Shown here one piece after another: positions 1-13,300 of a stretch of 64,000 nucleotides of DNA. The translations under genes were made by a program, and so were the position numbers. The notes beneath the pieces were generated by a model. That model was not told the DNA's origin. It saw only the letters and a list, made by a program, of their open reading frames with translations, and searched no databases. Each line of letters begins with the position of its first letter. Positions within the stretch are counted from its first letter, which is position 1. This DNA is from Epiperipatus broadwayi (Eukaryota > Onychophora > Udeonychophora > Euonychophora > Peripatidae), in NCBI GenBank assembly GCA_028023455.1, contig JAQFVV010012441.1:5770492-5834491 (forward strand), read 5' to 3'.

Positions 1-1664
1 CTAAATTGAAAATTTGGAGTGAAATAAATGTTGCCCAGAAAAATTGATTATCAAAAATATTATGTTTAATCTAATGCTTGAATATTCTAGCACCTCACTG
101 ACAATGTCAGTAGCAGAAACCATTCTGGAGATGGGGACATTCTACAAAGCTTGTTAAGAGCTTATTGTGCGAGCTCTCTATATAAAAAATGAGTAATCAA
201 CATAGTAGTTTCTAAAAGAATATATGGTAAATTTGAACTTGGTTTTTATGAGAGCGGTAAACCTCTTTTGCAATATAAGAATTATCTCTAAGACATTTTA
301 AAGCAGTGTGATGATGTCTGTTTCCATTAGAAAGGTTAGTTTAGAGATTAAAGTACATTGAAAATCGTCATTAAACATATTACAGAAAGTAATATTTTCA
401 TTTAAAAATCACACTGCAAAATATTAAACAAACACAAAATGGATTAGAGTATTCTATAATGTGGACATAGTTATAATTTGCACATTGGTTTGTATAGTCA
501 TTGCAACACTAATTTTTATATCACATTTTGTTTACTCGATGTTGGAATGATCACACTCATTTTCAAGTGGTTGTGACATGGTTACTTATGTATGCATATG
601 AATTTGTTTAAAAGTATAAAAAAAACTTGAATAAGATGAATAAATCATTTAGCTAATGAATTAAAAGTGTTTATGAAGTAAATAAATACTGCTGTTCGAA
701 TCAAAACACAAACAAACTAGAAGAATCTAAGTAATCGTAACTAAAGGAATATTTTATTAGAATTTTGTTATATCATTTATAAAGGGTTTAGAACTAAAAG
801 AATAGTATAAAATTGCTGCTTTTTGCACTCATATTTAACGTATTTTATTTCATATACAGTAATTAGTATAGTTTAAAAAGTTATTTTTTATATGTGCACT
901 TTATTTATTATTTGATTTTATTATTATTATTTTTAATCCTTCCAGTGAAGTTAGTCAATATTATAGTAGATTAAGTATTTGCATATTGTCTCTTCTAAAA
1001 ATCATCAATATATTTGTGACCCTAATCTAACTCCAGACTAACAGCTTATAGAATATACATGTGTGTATAATGTCTTAGTAGCCTAGGCAAAGGTATAAAG
1101 GTATATTGTTTTATGTTAGGGGTACTAAATTTGTAAATAAATATTGTATTTGAGGAATAAGAGATTATCAGGTATAAATATAACTTATATGATAAAATTG
1201 TAGAAATGGTTTTAAGAAAGGTACACCAATGTATTTGTGAATAATAACTGTAAATTGTAGGTAGTACATTAAAAGAAATAATAATAATTATTTTATATAA
1301 ATAATTTATTATATGGATTATGTGTTGTAAATAAATATTTTATTATTAATTAAACATGTTTTTTGTCATGTAGCCATTATATATCATTGTATACGCTCAT
1401 CTGTTTATCAGAAAATTTACTGTAATAATCGTGTTTTAGTAGTACATTTCAATTATCACATAGTGTTTATAACCTGATTTTTGTTTAATAAATATTTATC
1501 ATATTTTAACTTCATTCTTAGAAAATAAATGTTATATTATTTACTTCACTGCAAAATGCGCTTATTCTGTAATTAGCATTATAAAATATGACCTTACTGC
1601 CTTCTACATTATTAAGATATGCTTATTTAAATTTCCATCACAAAATATATAATTTCTGTATTGT
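1..1664. other. AT-rich DNA without recognisable features
   Basis: No open reading frame of note, no long repeat shared with the rest of the window, and no RNA gene seen on either strand. Homopolymer and ATT-rich low-complexity sequence only. It ends at the target-site duplication of the first RTE element. Confidence 0.6.
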
Positions 1665-1676
1665 ATAGTCAGTAGA
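1665..1676. repeat. Left target-site duplication of RTE copy 1
   Basis: The 12 bases atagtcagtaga lie directly before the element and recur exactly at 4971-4982, directly after its (GAT)n tail. A perfect 12-bp duplication is what target-primed reverse transcription leaves. The first two bases could also be part of the GAT tail, so 10-12 bp is the honest length. Confidence 0.85.
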
Positions 1677-2001
1677 GGCTGCAGAAAGGAGTTTGCTATT
1701 AACTGAAAGGAGACCCTTTGATTCCTCTTGGAGACCTTAAAGGAACCGAGCAGGGCAAATTCCTAATGTCCACTCCATACGTTCTTGTCGTTGCAGCTGT
1801 TATTACTATGTGATTATTCAAACATATACGAACATGGATGGGCTGCTCACCAACATGCATTAGCCAGCGTGGTGAGTTTATTGGCTTTTTACCTCTGAGT
1901 TTAAGATCAAGAAACACCGTGGTCTTTCTTCTCAGTGCCTGATAAGGCAGAATGAATGTTTGTGTAAATGATAAATATTTTTCCAATACATATATACAAT
2001 T

Positions 2002-4956
2002 ATGACAGACAAAAATAAGGCATGGCCCTTATTCCCAGGAGGCTGTAAAGTCACCAACCAAGGCAGCGGTTGGTGGCCGAAGGCGGAGGGTGCTAAGAAT
2101 CCCCTGATTGCGGACCCAGGCTGCCATTTGATGACGACTTTTTATTTAGGTACTTACAACTGCAGATCACTTTCAAGTGAAGGAAGATTGCAAGAGTTAG
2201 AAGAAGAACTGTCTTATATTAAATGGGACATTATTGGACTTTGTGAAGTTAGAAGAAAAGGAGAAGAAACAATTGATTTAAAAAGTGGACATATACTCTA
2301 TTATAAAGGCACACATATTGGAAATACAAGTGGAGTAGGATTCATTATAAATAAAAAGTGGAAGAACAATATTGTGAGATTGATGGTGTATCGGACAGAG
2401 TGGCAAGATTAGTTATACAACTTAATAGCAGATACCAAATGCAGATAATTCAGGTTTATGCCCCAACAAGTTCTCATAGTGATGAAGTAGTAGAAGATTT
2501 TTATATGGATGTACAAAAGGCTTTTGATCAGAGTAAACAACATTTTAAAATTGTTATGGGAGACTTTAATGCTAGAATTGGTAGACAAATGAAAGATGAA
2601 ATTGCTGTAGGTAATTTTGGTTATGGTAATAGAAATGAGAGAGGACATAGACTTGTGGAGTTTGCAGAAAAAGAAAAACTTTATATTATGAATTAATTTT
2701 TTGAGAAAAATGTTAAAAGGAAATGGACATGGAAGCATCCAAATGAAGGTACAGCAGAATTGGATTATATTTTGACTAACAGAAAATACATATTTCAAGA
2801 TTGTAATGTTCTTAATAAATTTAACACAGGAAGTGATCATCGATTAGTAAGGTGTAAGTTACGTGTTAATGTAAAACTAGAGAGACAAAAATTATTAAGA
2901 AAAACAATATTTACAGTTGATATTCCTAATCTTCAGAAACATTCTAATGAATTTAAATTAGAAATTACAAATAGGTTTCAAGTGTTAGGAGATTTTGAAC
3001 ATGATACAGATTTGAATGAAATTAATATGAAAATAACTGATACACTTTTACAAACTGCAACAAACATAGCTGGTAGAAAAAGCAGCAATTGACTAATAAA
3101 ATTTCTACTGAGACTAGAGAATTTATGAAGAAAAGAAGGAATATGAAGATATACAAAAATGATGTATTAAAAAGAATTGAATATCTCGAATTTTGTAAAA
3201 TGGTACGGAAAAGAGTTGAAAATGATATAAGAAAGTATAACTGTGAAATAGCAAGGAAAGCTGTAGAAGAAAATAAAAGTCTCAAAAATGTTAAACAACA
3301 TTTTGGTATTGGTAGGAAATTTATATCTGCAATAAGAAAAAAAGATGGAATTATTACTAAAAAGAGAGATGACATCATGAAATTGGTAGAAGATTTTTAT
3401 CAAGAATTATATAGTAATAAAGAACAAGTACCTCCTATATCTATTACATCTTCCGAATTGCCCAGAATTTTAAATGAAGAAGTGAGACATGCAATTAAGT
3501 GTATGAAGAAAGGAAAGGCTCCAGGAAATGATGGAATTATAATTCATATATTAAAAGAAGCAGGTGAAAAAATAGAAACAATTTTAGCAAAGATATATAC
3601 CAAATGTCTAAATGATAAAGATGTACCGGAAGATTGGAAGAATGCAGTAATAATATTAATATTTAAAAAAGGTGATAAAGAAGATATTAGAAATTACAGA
3701 CCTATCAGCCTTTTATCAGTTTTATATAAATTTTTTACCAAGATAATTACAACTCGTCTACAGAGAACTTTGGATTTCCACCAACCAAGAGAACAAGCTG
3801 GATTTAAAAGTGGTTTTAGTACAATAGATCATATCCAGATATTGAGAAAAGTCATAGAAAGGACAAACGAATATGAGTTGTCATTATGTTTTGGATTTGT
3901 AGATTATGAAAAGGCATTCGATTCTATACACATTTCTTCAGTGATTAAAGCATTGGATCATCAAGGTATAGATCCAGGATATTGTAATATTTTAAAGAAT
4001 ATTTATAAAAATGCAACAGCAACAATTAAATTACATAATGATACTGGAAAAATCAACATTGAGAAAGGTGTAAGACAAGGTGACTCCATATCTCCAAAAC
4101 TCTTTACGGCAGTGCTGCAAGAAGTATTTTGTGGATTAAAATGGGAAACTAAAGGAGTGAAAGTAAATGGAGAGTATTTAAGTCATTTAGATTTTGCAGA
4201 TGATGTAGTTGTTTTTGCAAATAATGCTTCAGAGCTGCAGGAAATGTTGCAGGAGTTAGCAGATGAAAGTAGAAAAGTAGGACTAAAGATAAATGTTAAA
4301 AAGACTAAAGTAATGTTTAATCGATTTGCTCAAAATATGAAAATAAAGATTGATTATGAAGAATTAGAAGAAGTTAACAGTTACGAATACCTTGGTCAGA
4401 TTATTAATACAGATGGAAACATAATGGAGGAAATTAATCATAGAATTAAACTTGGTTGGAGTGCTTTTGGTAGAAATAACTTGATACTAAAAGGAAATAT
4501 GCCTATGTGTTTGAAAAGGATGGTTTTTAACAAATGTGTTTTACCAGTTCTTACTTATGGAAATGAGACTTGGACACTTAATAGAAGGGCAATACAGAAA
4601 CTTCCGACCACTCAAAGGAGTATGGAGAGATGTATGTTGGGAGTAACAAGAAGAGATCAAAAACGCAATGTATGGGTAAGACAACAAACAAGTGTTACTG
4701 ACCTTATTGAAAAAATTAAAAGATTGAAATGGAGTTGGGCTGGACATATTGCTAGAAGAGATGATAATAGATGGACAATTGAAATTTTAAACTGGATTCC
4801 AAAGATTGTAAAAGACCCAGAAAGAGACCACATGTGAGATGGATGGATGAAATAAGAAAATGTGCAGGGGTGTTGTGGAGAAGAGAAGCTAAAGATCGGA
4901 GAAGATGGATTAAACTTGGAGAGACCTTCATCCTGCAGTGGATTGATAATGGTTGA
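2002..4956 (+). pseudogene. RTE endonuclease-reverse transcriptase polyprotein, disrupted
   Basis: The protein nicks target DNA and copies its own RNA at the nick. The start at 2002 is used because copy 2 conserves an ATG and the following residues (MTDKNK) there. APE-type endonuclease motifs occur in order: TYNCRSL, LCEVR (catalytic Glu), QVYAPTS, GDFNARIG, ELDYI and GSDHR. The RT domain follows: GKAPGNDG, NYRPISLLS, EQAGFKSGFS, GFVDYEKAFDSI, GVRQGDSISP, then the catalytic FADD at 4193-4204, and YLGQI. The C-terminal tail has WSWAGHIARR and ends QWIDNG. Breaks, seen against copy 2: a one-base deletion near 2374, a TAA stop at 2694-2696 where copy 2 has Ser, a one-base deletion in an A-run near 3078, and another near 4803. 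The uninterrupted RT part runs 3089-4837. Relatives are often database-labelled craniofacial development protein 2-like or endonuclease-reverse transcriptase. Confidence 0.9.
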
Positions 4957-4970
4957 TGATGATGATGATG
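4957..4970 (+). repeat. (GAT)n tail of RTE copy 1
   Basis: Tandem GAT units directly after the stop codon form the 3' terminus of the LINE. The same tail, as (ATC)n on the + strand, ends copy 2 and marks the 3' ends of the truncated copies near 35080 and 35366. Confidence 0.8.
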
Positions 4971-4982
4971 ATAGTCAGTAGA
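4971..4982. repeat. Right target-site duplication of RTE copy 1
   Basis: Exact repeat of 1665-1676 (atagtcagtaga), immediately after the GAT tail. Confidence 0.85.
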
Positions 4983-5184
4983 AGTAAAATAATCATATTC
5001 TAATAATTGTACCATATTTAGAAATGTTTTCATGTTATCAATTATATATATTACTTAAATATTTGAGTATTTTGTTATTATCTAATTTCATTTAAGATTC
5101 CAAAATAAATTAAAAGAAATGCCAAATGTTCCATGTTTAGTTTAAATAATAATCCATATATTTTTGTTAAGAAGTTAAAGTATT

Positions 5185-5535
5185 ACCATCAACATTTTCT
5201 TCTAGGTGCATTTTATTCTGAATTTGATCTCTCAGATCAAGATATCCTAAATTTTTAAAAATCCTATATTTGAGATAAGTATGTTTTTGAAACCTGAGCT
5301 CAAGATATCCTAATCTTGTAAAAAAAACTCATATTGGAGATTAAGATATTTAAAACGTATACCATCAACATTTTCTTCTAGGTGCATTTTATTCTGAATT
5401 TGATCTCTCAGATCAAGATATCCTAAATTTTTAAAAATCCTATATTTGAGATAAGTATGTTTTTGAAACCTGAGCTCAAGATATCCTAATCTTGTAAAAA
5501 AAACTCATATTGGAGATTAAGATATTTAAAACGTA
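5185..5535. repeat. Perfect tandem duplication, two 176-bp units
   Basis: The units 5185-5360 and 5361-5535 look identical base for base by eye. Each unit holds weaker sub-repeats built on tcaagatatcctaa with pairs of short inverted words (gatctctcagatc, gagctc). Degraded versions of the sub-repeat continue to about 5620. No coding potential seen. Confidence 0.9.
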
Positions 5536-6092
5536 AGATGTAACATTTTAAACTTACTAAAGAACTTATATTTAAGATAAGATAAACCTATATTTGAACT
5601 CAAGCTATCTTAAGAATTAAGATAAAATATTTTGAAAAAACCTTGTATTTTAGTAATTATATTTAACCATGATATTGTATATAAAAGGACTTATACTCTG
5701 AAATTTTTTAAAAATACATGTCATATAGTGCCTGCCCATGAGATCTTGGAGATCTTGGGTCACCTGCCTGCAACCTCTTTGATTGAGGGTTTATTTTGTT
5801 ATTTGTTTTTTGGTGTATAGCTCATCCTGTGTGTTTACCCACCCTGTGTTTCCCAATTGTTAGGTTACAATATATATATATGTTGATACGAAAATTTTTT
5901 TTAAAAAACATTCTTAATTTAACATTTTTGCTATTGGTGGAACTTTACCGTTTTTTTTTTTTTTAATCAGTGATTATAGCACCTCTACAACTGTCTTTCT
6001 ACCTTCTATCACCCAGTGGATGACTTGTGTGATCAAGTCGAAATGTTGGTATATTAATATTTAAATTTTTTTAACACAGATGAATTTGCAAA
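5536..6092. other. AT-rich spacer
   Basis: Contains decayed sub-repeats of the preceding duplication, a short (TA)n run near 5870 and homopolymers. A 62-codon open frame at 5632-5820 has no recognisable motif and is not taken as a gene. Confidence 0.5.
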
Positions 6093-6099
6093 ATATGTC

Positions 6100-9000
6100 T
6101 CACATCATCATCATCATCATCATCAACCATTATCAATCCACTGTAGGATGAAGGTCTCTCCAAGTTCAATCCATATTTTCCTATCTCTAGCTTCTCTTCT
6201 CCACATCACCCCTGAACACTTTCTTATTTCATCCATCCATCTCACATGTGGTCTCTTTCTGTGTCTTTTACAACCTCTTAGAATCCAGTTTAAAATTTCA
6301 ATTGTCCATCTATTATCATCTCTTCTAACAATATGACCAGCCCAACTCCACTTCAGTCTTTTAATTTTTTCAATGAGGTCAGTAACACATGTTTGTTCTC
6401 TTACCCATACATTGCGTTTTTGATCCCTTCTTGTTACTCCCAACATGCATCTCTCCATACTTCTTTGAATGGTCTGAAGTCTCTGTATTGCTCTTCTATT
6501 AAGTGTCCAAGTCTAAGATCCAAAAGTAAGAACTGGCAAAACACATTTATTAAAAACCTTCCTTTTCAAACACATGGACCTATTTCCTTTTAGTATCAAG
6601 TTATTTCTACCAAAATTACTCCAACCAAGTTTAATTCTATGATTAATTTCATCCATTATATTTCCACCTGTATTAATAATCTGACCAAGGTATTTGTAAC
6701 TGTAAACTTCTTCTAACTCATCATAATCAATCTTTATTTTCATATTTTGAGAAAATCTATTAAACATTACTTTAGTCTTTATAACATTTATCTTTAGTCC
6801 TACTTTTCTACTTTCATCTGATAACTCCTGCAACATTTCCTGTAGCTTTAAAGCATTATTTGCAAAAACAACTACATAATCTGAAAAATCTAAATGACTT
6901 AAATAATCTCCATTTACTTTCACTTCTTTACTTCCCATTTTAATTCACAAAATACTTCTTGCAGCACTGCTGTAAAAAATTTTGGAGATATGGAGTCACC
7001 CTCTCTTATATCCTTTTCAATGTTGATTTTCCTACAATCATTATGTAATCTAATTGTTGCTGTTGCATTTTTATAAATATTCTAATCACTGAAGAAATGT
7101 TTATAGAATCAAATGCCTTTTCATAGTCTACAAATCCTAAGCATAATGGCAACTCATATTCATTTGTCGTTTCTATAATTTCTCTCAATACCTGGATATG
7201 ATCTACTGTACTAAACCATTTTTAAATCCAGCTTGTTCTCTTGGTTGGTGGAAATCCAGGGTTTTCTGTAGACAAGTTGTAATTATCTTAGTAAAAAATT
7301 TGTATAAAACTGATAAAAGACTGATAGGTCTGTAATTTCTAATATCTTCTTTATCACCTTTTTTAAATATTAATATTAATACTGCATTCTTCCAATCATC
7401 TGGTACATCTTTATCATTTAGACATTTGGTATATAACTTTGCTAAAAAAAATTATATTTCTTCGCCTGCTTCTTTTAATATATCAATGATAATTCCATCA
7501 TTACCTGGAGCTTTCCCTTTCTTCATAAATTTAATTGCATGTCTCACTTCCTCATTCAAAATTCTAGGCAATTCGGAAGATATAATAGTTATAGGAGGCA
7601 CTTGTTCTTTATTACTATATAACTCTTGATAGAAAACTTCTACACATTTCATGATGTCATCCCTCTTTTTAATAATAATGCCATCTTTTTTTCTTATTCC
7701 AGATATAAATTTCCTACCAATACTAAAATGTTGTTTTACACTCTTTAGACTTTTATTCTCTTCTACAGCTTTCCTTGCTAATTCACAATTATACTTTCTT
7801 ATATCATTTTCAACCCTTTTCCACATCATTTTATAAAATTCAAAATATTCAATCTTTTTTAATGCATCATTGTTGTATATCCTCATATTCCTTTTTTCTT
7901 CATAAATTCTCTAGTCTCAGTAGAAGTTTTATTGGTCACTTGCTGCTTTTTTCTATCAGTTATCTTTGTTACAGTTTTTAAAAGTGTATCACTTATTTTC
8001 CTATTAATGTCATTCAAATCTGAATCATGTTCAAAATGTAGTAATACTTGAAACCGATTTGTAAGTTCTAAATTAAATTCATTTGAATGTTTCTGAAGAT
8101 TAGGAATATCAACTGTAAATATTGTTTTTCTTAATAATTTTTTGTCTCCCTAGTTTTGCATTAACACATATCTTACATCTTACTAATCGATGATCACTTC
8201 CTGTGTTAAATTTATTAAGAACATTACAATCTTCAAATATGTATTTTCTGTTAGTCAAAATATAATCAAATTCTGCTGTACCTTTATTTGGATGCTTTCA
8301 TATCCATTTTCTTTTAACATTTTTCTCAAAAAAAGAATTCATAATACAAAGTTTTTCTTTTTCTGCAAATTCCACAAGTCTATGTCCTCTTTTATTTCTA
8401 TTACCATTATCAAAATTACCTACATACACTTTCATTTGTTTATCAATTCTAGCATTAAAGTCTCCCATAACAATTTCAAAATGTTGTTTACTCTGATCAA
8501 AAGCTTCTTGTACATCTATATAAAAATCTTCTATAACTTCATCACTATAAGAACTTGTTGAGGTATAAACCTGAATTATCTGCATTTGGTATCTGCTATT
8601 AAGTTGTAAAACTAATCTTGCCACTCTGTCTAATACACCATCAATCTCCACAATGTTATTCTTCCATTTTTTATTTATAATGAATCCTACTCCACTTGTA
8701 TTTCCAATATTTGTGCCTTTATAGTAGAGTATAGGTCCACTTTTTAAATCAATTGTTTCTTCACCTTTTCTTCTAACTTCACAAAGTCCAATAATGTCCC
8801 ATTTAATATAAGACAATTCTTCTTCTAACTCTTGCAATATTCTTTCACTTGAAAGTGATCTGCAGGTGTAAGTACCTAAATAAAAAATCGCCATCAAATG
8901 GCAGCCTGAGTCTGCAATCAGGGGATTCTTAGCACCCTCCCCTTTCAGCCACCAACCGCTGCCTTGGTTGGTGACTTTACAGCCTCCTGGGAATAAGGGC

Positions 9001-9279
9001 CATGATTTATTTTTGTCTGTCATGATTGTATATATTGAAAAAATATTCTTAAATTCGGAGGTAAAAAGCCAATAAACTCACCACACTGGCTAATGTGTGT
9101 TGGTGAGCAGCCCATCCATGTTCATATACTATATGAATAATCGCATAGTAATAAGAAGCTGCAACAACAAGAACGTATGGAGTGGACATTAGGAATTTGC
9201 CCTGCTCAGTTCCTTTAAGGCCTCCAAGAGGAATCACAGGGTCTCCTTTCAGTTAATAGCAAACTCCTTTCTTGCAGCC
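6100..9279 (-). mobile_element. Full-length RTE non-LTR retrotransposon, copy 2
   Basis: Reverse-strand relative of copy 1 from its (GAT)n tail (catcatcat at 6103-6125 on the + strand) to its 5' end at 9279. The two align over the whole length at roughly 90% by eye. About 70 bp of 5' leader present in copies 1 and 3 is missing here. A 7-bp repeat atatgtc at 6093-6099 and 9280-9286 may be the target-site duplication. The right flank enters a (TA)n tract and then a 404-bp tandem repeat, so the LINE landed beside that array or the array grew there. Confidence 0.88.
6123..9023 (-). pseudogene. RTE endonuclease-reverse transcriptase, inactivated
   Basis: Same protein as in copy 1, with the start ATG at 9023 conserved. 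The endonuclease part is open for 241 codons (9023-8298) and includes TYTCRSL, LCEVRRKGEE and GDFNARID. A TGG-to-TGA change ends that frame at about 8298. RT pieces follow in different frames at 7886-7452, 7188-7006, 6938-6513 and 6458-6123, so several indels have accumulated. The catalytic FADD has become FSDY (about 6876-6887), so the enzyme would be dead even if the frames were ignored. The last piece keeps the normal C-terminus (WSWAGHIVRR to QWIDNG), which shows where copy 1 lost its frame. Confidence 0.88.
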
Positions 9280-9294
9280 ATATGTCATATATAT

Positions 9295-9795
9295 ATGTCC
9301 ACAGATGGCGTTCTACCAAAACACCGATCAAGCGTATGTTCTGTTTACATAAACGTCAGAGTAGCATTCACTATCTCTAACTATAATTCCACTTTCAGAT
9401 CATGATTTCAAGCTATTTGCTATCATCAGTGAAAGACAGGAATGAAGAAACTAGATCTAAATACAAACTCTGAGCGTTTATGAAACAATTTCTATTCAGC
9501 TTGCAAGCGTGAATTTCTTAGACACGTAATGTATTCAAACTCAGCATAGCAAACCAGATAGCTATATGGGTCTGATCTCAGTTCAGCATCACCACATAGT
9601 AGAAGCCTCTGCAATCTATATCATTGCAAGAAAGACCTCAAAGGTACATTTATGATGAACAAAAATGCAAGTTAAAAAACTTGCTAACGCCTGTATTTAT
9701 GTCCACAGATGGCGTTCTACCAAAAACACCGATCAAGCGTATGTTCTGTTTACATAAACGTCAGAGTAGCATTCACTATCAATTGAGTAATCGAT
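9295..9795 (+). repeat. (TA)n-anchored 404-bp tandem repeat, 1.2 units
   Basis: Starts right after a (TA)n run with atgtccacagatggcg and repeats from 9699, a period of 404 bp. The second unit stops after about 95 bp (cattcactatc), where unrelated sequence follows. It is the same family as the arrays at 32521-34851. No protein motif is seen, and the short open frame at 9624-9809 is incidental. Confidence 0.85.
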
Positions 9796-10363
9796 TTTTA
9801 TTTCAGTAATCTGATTATATTTATACTCACACAAAGAAAGGAAGACAGAATTGTAATATTCAAATAATCATTACTTTGGTATTTATAGTTTGAAGAATAT
9901 AAAACATAAAACACTTTATGCTATTGTTATTATTACTATTATTAGCTATTGGTATTTTAAGGTGAGAATTTACACAGATGCTGAAAGCAAAATGCAAAAA
10001 AGCGTACCAAAAACTTCGTGATGTTTTTATTTTATTATTTTTTTTGTTAACATCTTGAAGCAAATTTATGCTTTATATTCTATAAAATAATTAGTTCCAC
10101 TTTACTAAGTGTAAAATTAATATTTGTCAAACACAAACATTAACGTAAATGCTATATTTTTTTAAAATAATATTTCAACAAATAGCCGCATTCATAACAT
10201 ATTTTACATACATATATAGCATTTCTTTGCTTTAATAGCTTTGATAAGATAATCGTCGAAGTGTGGTAATAATACGCACTACATATAATGACTTAAAATT
10301 TGCATCAAGTAATTTTGTTTAATTTTATTAGAAGCTAACATGTCTAAAGCATAATAAATTTTA
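9796..10363. other. AT-rich spacer
   Basis: Low-complexity AT-rich sequence with a small (TTA)n-like stretch near 9925-9950. No feature recognised. Confidence 0.5.
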
Positions 10364-13300
10364 GGTAGTATGAAGGTCTCTTCAAATATAATTTATTATC
10401 TCCGATTCACATCACACATGAGTATGGCTTTAATTCATTTATCCATTTCGCATGCAGTCTTTAAATGTCTTTTTTTACAATCTCTTTGGATCCAGATAAA
10501 GTCGTCAACAGTTCATCTATTATCATGTCTTGTAGCATTATGTAAAACTCAGTTTCAAATCAGTTTCTCAGTTTTTTGCAAATATGTCAGTGATAGCTTC
10601 TTAGTCGCTCACAATGTATTTATTTCTCGATCTTTTCTTGTTACACCTAATAAATATCTCTCAATATTTAGTTGGTTGTGTGATTTGAAGTCTGTGAAAT
10701 TGCTTCCTTCTAAGAGTGTCAAGTCTTTGATCCCAAAGTAAAAACCTGGTAAAACATAACTAAAAAAATATTTATTTGCTAATATGCAAATATACTCTTT
10801 TTAGTACAAAGATATTCCTTTCAAAATCTTTTCATCCAAGTTTAATTTATGATCAATTTCATATTAACAATCTGAATTCGGTATTTGTTGTTGTTAATCT
10901 TTTCTAATCCTTGATTACCATCTGAAAAAAAATCATTGAATATTATTACTCTATCTTTTTAGCATTTGTCTTTTGGCCTATTTTCTTACTTCCAGCTGAT
11001 AAATACTTTCCAAAGCCCTAAAGCATTATTTGCAAAATACAATCACCATTTATTAAAGATTATTGTTTAAATATTCTCTATTTATGGTCACTTCCTTTAT
11101 TACATAATTGGTGAAGTACAACTGTGTAAACCTACTATAAAAAATTTTGGATATTAAATCACCTTGTCATTTTCCCTTCTCAATATTAATCTTTTTAGTG
11201 CCATAAGTAATTTAACATGACAGTTGCATTCTGATAAATATTCTTCAGAATATGGAAATATCTTCAGTCTATCACTTGAAGATGCAATGCTTTAGTAACT
11301 GTATAAGTTTTATATAGTCAAATGTCTCTCCATGATCAACAACGGTAAAGAATAATGAAAACTCATATTCAATGTTACTTTTCAATGAAATATTTGGGCT
11401 ATTTTTCTTTATCTAATATTTAAATACAATGTTATATATATAATTTCAATCCAGATGTAACTAAAAGGGATTTGAATCCAGAGATCCAAGCTTCCTTTAG
11501 TCATCTACTGTAATTAATTTTCCAAAGTTATGAACTTTGGTGAAGTACAGGTTTATTCAGTTTAATTTGTTGTTTGTCGCCCAAGCAGCTCAGCAATAAA
11601 CAATAAATTCAACTGAATAAAGCTTTACTTCACAAACATTCATAACTTTGGAACCCTAAAGTTACTTTCTGTAATTTTTTTCAATATTTAAATATTAAAC
11701 GTTGAAATAAAACCATTCTCAAAATCAGCTTATTCTTTTGGTTAGTTAAAATCTAAAGTATACTGTTGACGAGTTGTAATTATCTTGGTAAAGGTTTTGT
11801 ATAAAAATAATAAAATATTGTTAGGCCTCTAACCTTTCCAAATAAAAGTAGTACTAATGCATTTGCTCAATCATCTGATGCCACTTTTTAATTTGTTCGG
11901 TATGTAAATTTACCATCATAGTTTTTATTTCTGTACCTCCTTCTTTTAAGATAACATTTTTAATAACATTATTTTTGAGGATTTTATCTTATTTTACATT
12001 TAACTGCATCTTTTACTTCTTCATTTAAATGTTGGTAATTGAGACGATAAAGTGTGTGTTGTAAATCTTTTTTGTTGTTGTTGTTGTTGTTATTTATTTC
12101 TATATAATTTTTACAGAACTTTGTGTCGCATTTCATGATATCATCTTTAGTTTTAAAGTTTCCTTTCAATATCAAGACTTTGATTTATATGTGTTTAAAT
12201 TGATATAAATATTCTTTATATCATTTTACAAAATTCTAGATATTCAATTATTATTAATGAATCATTTGTAAATGTTTTATCACTTCTTTTCTTATTTCAG
12301 CAGAAAACTGACTGGCATATTGTGTTTTTTACCAACCTTCTTTCTGGCAATTTTTAATAGAGTATTATCTTTTTATCGGTGTCATTCACGTTTGAAAGAT
12401 ATTCAAAATGTATTAATATTTTTAACAGGATTTTTAACTTTTAAATTAAATTCACAGGAATGTTTATAATAGTTAGGGATATCGACTGTTAGTACTGTTT
12501 TTATTTTATTAATCTTTGACTCTCTAGTTTTGCATTAACAATTACCTTCCATTTACTAATTGGTGAACACTTCATTTGTTTAATCTACAATCCTTGAAAT
12601 AAATGTATATTTCTGTTAGTCAAAACATAATCCAATTTTACTGTACCTACATTTAGTTGTTTTTATGTACATGCCCGTTTAACATTTTTGTCAACAAAGG
12701 AAACATAACGCACAGTTTTTTTCTTCAAATTCCACAAGTGTATATTCTTTTTCATTTCTATCACCATAAGTAAATATATTATCACCCCTTTTCTCTTTCA
12801 ATTGTTTATCAGTTGTGGCATTAACCTTTTCCATAAAAAATGTACTTCCAAATATAGATTATCTATTTCTTCATCTTAATGAGATTAGGCTAAAGCATAA
12901 CATGCAATATGTGCAATTGAGAACACTTAATAATTTAAATAATTAAACTTGTCACTATGCTGCACACTTTTTGTTTATAATAAATATCACACTATTTGTG
13001 TTTTCAATGTATATGGCTTTACAGTAAAGTATAAATTGATTTCTTTTTAAATCCAATTGTCTCTACATTTTCTCCTAACTTCATAAAGTATAACAATGCC
13101 TTATTTAATATCCTATTTAATATTAGATAGTTCTTTTTTTAATTTGTGCAATTTTCACTAATTTTAATCATTTGAAGTTATAAGTACTCAAATAAGTTAT
13201 TGTCATCAATCTATGTGTTGTGTTCACAATCAGAAGCTTCTTAAATCTTTCTGGTTTCCACTCCCAACCAAAGAATTGACTCAACATAATTCCCTAGTAA

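Larger units (their letters stand above)
1677..4970 (+). mobile_element. Full-length RTE-clade non-LTR retrotransposon, copy 1
   Basis: Complete LINE of about 3.3 kb. A 5' leader of about 325 bp is followed by one long coding region (apurinic endonuclease then reverse transcriptase, 2002-4956) and a short 3' end made of tandem GAT units. The 5' boundary is set by comparison with copy 2, whose homology starts at the same place (ggctgcagaaaggag against ggctgcaagaaaggag), and by the flanking duplication. There is no LTR and no RNase H, and the 3' end is a short tandem repeat rather than poly(A), as in RTE elements. Compared with copy 2 it keeps a leader segment of about 70 bp (near 1900-1972) that copy 2 has lost. 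It is the youngest RTE here. Confidence 0.9.

Noticed and set aside
2409-3403. Reverse-strand open frames over RTE copy 1 (143, 118 and 78 codons)
   Set aside because: Shadows of the + strand endonuclease-reverse transcriptase.
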